From the NCBI GenBank assembly GCA_041546305.1, contig JBFEWO010000164.1, positions 1-5,903 on the forward strand: a DNA stretch of 5,903 nt. The letters run 5' to 3'. Below are positions 4,848-5,903 of this stretch, one piece after another. This DNA comes from JBFEYJ01 sp041546305. Its GTDB lineage: Bacteria > Pseudomonadota > Gammaproteobacteria > Thiohalomonadales > Thiohalomonadaceae. The notes below the pieces were generated by a model. That model searched no databases. It was not told the DNA's origin and saw only the letters and a list, made by a program, of their open reading frames with translations. Both the position numbers and the translations under genes were made by a program. Positions within the stretch are counted from its first letter, which is position 1. Each line of letters opens with the position of its first letter.

Positions 4848-5903
4848 CTACCAGATGATTTCGTTGCCGGCAGCGTTCAGGCACTGCCTGGCCAACAGGG
4901 CGCTGCCGTAACAAGCCTGCTCTTCGTTGGCCGGCAGCATCGGTACGTCAAGTAATGCGCCGCGCATTCGGGTCCAGGCGGCGTTTCTGGCGCCTCCCCC
5001 ATTGCTGCGCACCGAGATGGGGTAGGGGGCACCGAGCTCGGCCAGTCGCTCGTATCCCTGCTTTTCGATACGGGCGATCCCCTCCAGCAAGCCCTGAAAA
5101 AAGCGTACATCCTCAGCCGGGCGCGGTGTCAGCCGCGGCGCCAGCGCCGGATTGTTGCGCGGAAAACGCTCACCGGCTGACAGCAGCGGATAGTAGTCGA
5201 GACCCGTGGGTACCTCAGGCTGCAACTGCTCGCTGAGCCTGGTCATCTCCAAGTCCGTAAAATAATGACGCAAGACCGCCCCGCCTGTGTTGGAACTGCC
5301 GCCCACCAGCCAGTAGTTGCCCAGCGGTTGGCTGTAGACCCCATACTCGGGAGCAAAGACCGGTTTTTCGGAGATGACCTTGAGCACGAGGGTTGAGCCG
5401 AGGGAGGTCACCGCTTCTCCAGGATGGGTAGCGCCGGAGGCGATGAAAGCCGCGGTGCTGTCGGTGGTGCCTGCGCAGATCTGTGTTTGCCGCGGTAGAC
5501 CCCAGCGGGTCGCCAGTTCATGGCGAATGGGTCCTATTGAATTACCGGGTGTCAGCACTTGGGGAAGGAGCCCCTTTGGTAGGGACAACCGGTCCATCCA
5601 GGATGGCCACTTTCCAGATAGCGGATCGTAGCCGAGTTTCAAAACGTTGTTCGTATCGCTCAAACCAAAGCGGCCGCTGAGCCTTGCGCTGAGCCAGTCT
5701 GCCTGGGTGTGGACGCGGCAGCCGGGTGGCAGATCGTAATGCTCCAACAGCCATAGCAGCTTGGCGAGGCCTGACCCGGTCCCATGGGCGGCGCTGTGAG
5801 GCGGGGCCACACTGGCGATATATGCGGCTTCACTGACCGCACGGTTGTCGTTGTACATCAGGGCCGGGGTGAAGGGGGTGCCTTCTGCGTTGGCCAGTAA
5901 TAC
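4848..5903 (-). CDS. FGGY-family carbohydrate kinase, D-ribulose kinase-like (N-terminus beyond the right edge)
   Basis: 351 codons are visible; the reading frame is open to 5903 and begins VLLANAEGTPFTPALMYNDN, an internal part of the first FGGY domain. About 70-80 residues, including the first phosphate motif, are missing, judging from a usual length near 425. Visible motifs (numbered from the first visible codon) are HTQADWLSARLSG (65-77), AGTTDSTAA (144-152) with the likely catalytic base D148, the second phosphate motif TSLGSTLVLK (166-175), GGSSNTGGAVLRHYF (201-215), and the adenosine motif NGGGARNAAW (301-310). These fit the branch containing plant XK1 and cyanobacterial SePSK, which phosphorylate D-ribulose, rather than glycerol kinase or typical XylB. 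Substrate is therefore tentative; xylulokinase remains possible. ATP-dependent sugar phosphorylation in the cytoplasm would feed the pentose phosphate or Calvin pathway. It lies upstream of cysZ in the same orientation. Confidence 0.85.
   Translation of the reverse strand, partial: VLLANAEGTPFTPALMYNDNRAVSEAAYIASVAPPHSAAHGTGSGLAKLLWLLEHYDLPPGCRVHTQADWLSARLSGRFGLSDTNNVLKLGYDPLSGKWPSWMDRLSLPKGLLPQVLTPGNSIGPIRHELATRWGLPRQTQICAGTTDSTAAFIASGATHPGEAVTSLGSTLVLKVISEKPVFAPEYGVYSQPLGNYWLVGGSSNTGGAVLRHYFTDLEMTRLSEQLQPEVPTGLDYYPLLSAGERFPRNNPALAPRLTPRPAEDVRFFQGLLEGIARIEKQGYERLAELGAPYPISVRSNGGGARNAAWTRMRGALLDVPMLPANEEQACYGSALLARQCLNAAGNEIIW

Noticed and set aside
1..5903. Search for CRISPR arrays, tRNA genes, IS ends, attachment sites and toxin-antitoxin or defence genes
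   Set aside because: None seen; all larger frames belong to known housekeeping or metabolic families.

Overview
The window looks like ordinary chromosome from a gammaproteobacterium. The main clues are a DksA very close to the enterobacterial protein, a GluQ start of the usual proteobacterial type, a DUF3579 protein and a CysZ sulfate channel. The CbbY-type phosphatase hints at a Calvin-cycle autotroph, for example a sulfur oxidiser of the Chromatiales type; that is an inference, because no RuBisCO or sulfur-oxidation gene is visible. I see no tRNA, rRNA, CRISPR array, insertion sequence or phage gene, and no new multi-gene system.

Left part (1-1420). On the minus strand a nitroreductase (230-895) is followed by the first 45 codons of gluQ (1-136), which runs off the left edge. 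Between them is a possible 25-codon leader ORF. It has a good Shine-Dalgarno site and overlaps the gluQ start by four bases (ATGA), while gluQ itself has no visible ribosome binding site. A small DUF3579 gene (1049-1345) is divergent from the nitroreductase. The 153-bp region between them carries several inverted repeats.

Middle part (1384-4015). A symmetrical terminator hairpin (1384-1416) separates DUF3579 (+) from dksA (-). DksA (168 aa) has an intact zinc finger and acidic coiled-coil tip plus a Lys/Ala-rich N-terminal extension. Its probable promoter has a GC-rich discriminator of the kind found at stringently controlled promoters. Divergent from dksA, a CbbY-type HAD phosphatase and a class I/II aminotransferase are tightly linked on the plus strand.

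Right part (4057-5903). A converging minus-strand pair holds an FGGY sugar kinase of the D-ribulose kinase-like type, cut off by the right edge, followed 44 bp later by cysZ.

Functional links are loose: a stringent-response regulator and a tRNA-modifying enzyme on the left, pentose-phosphate clean-up and salvage (CbbY, sugar kinase) and sulfate uptake on the right. The points most worth a second look are the leader ORF and hairpin before gluQ, the separation of dksA from gluQ (adjacent in E. coli), and the palindromes in the divergent promoter region.
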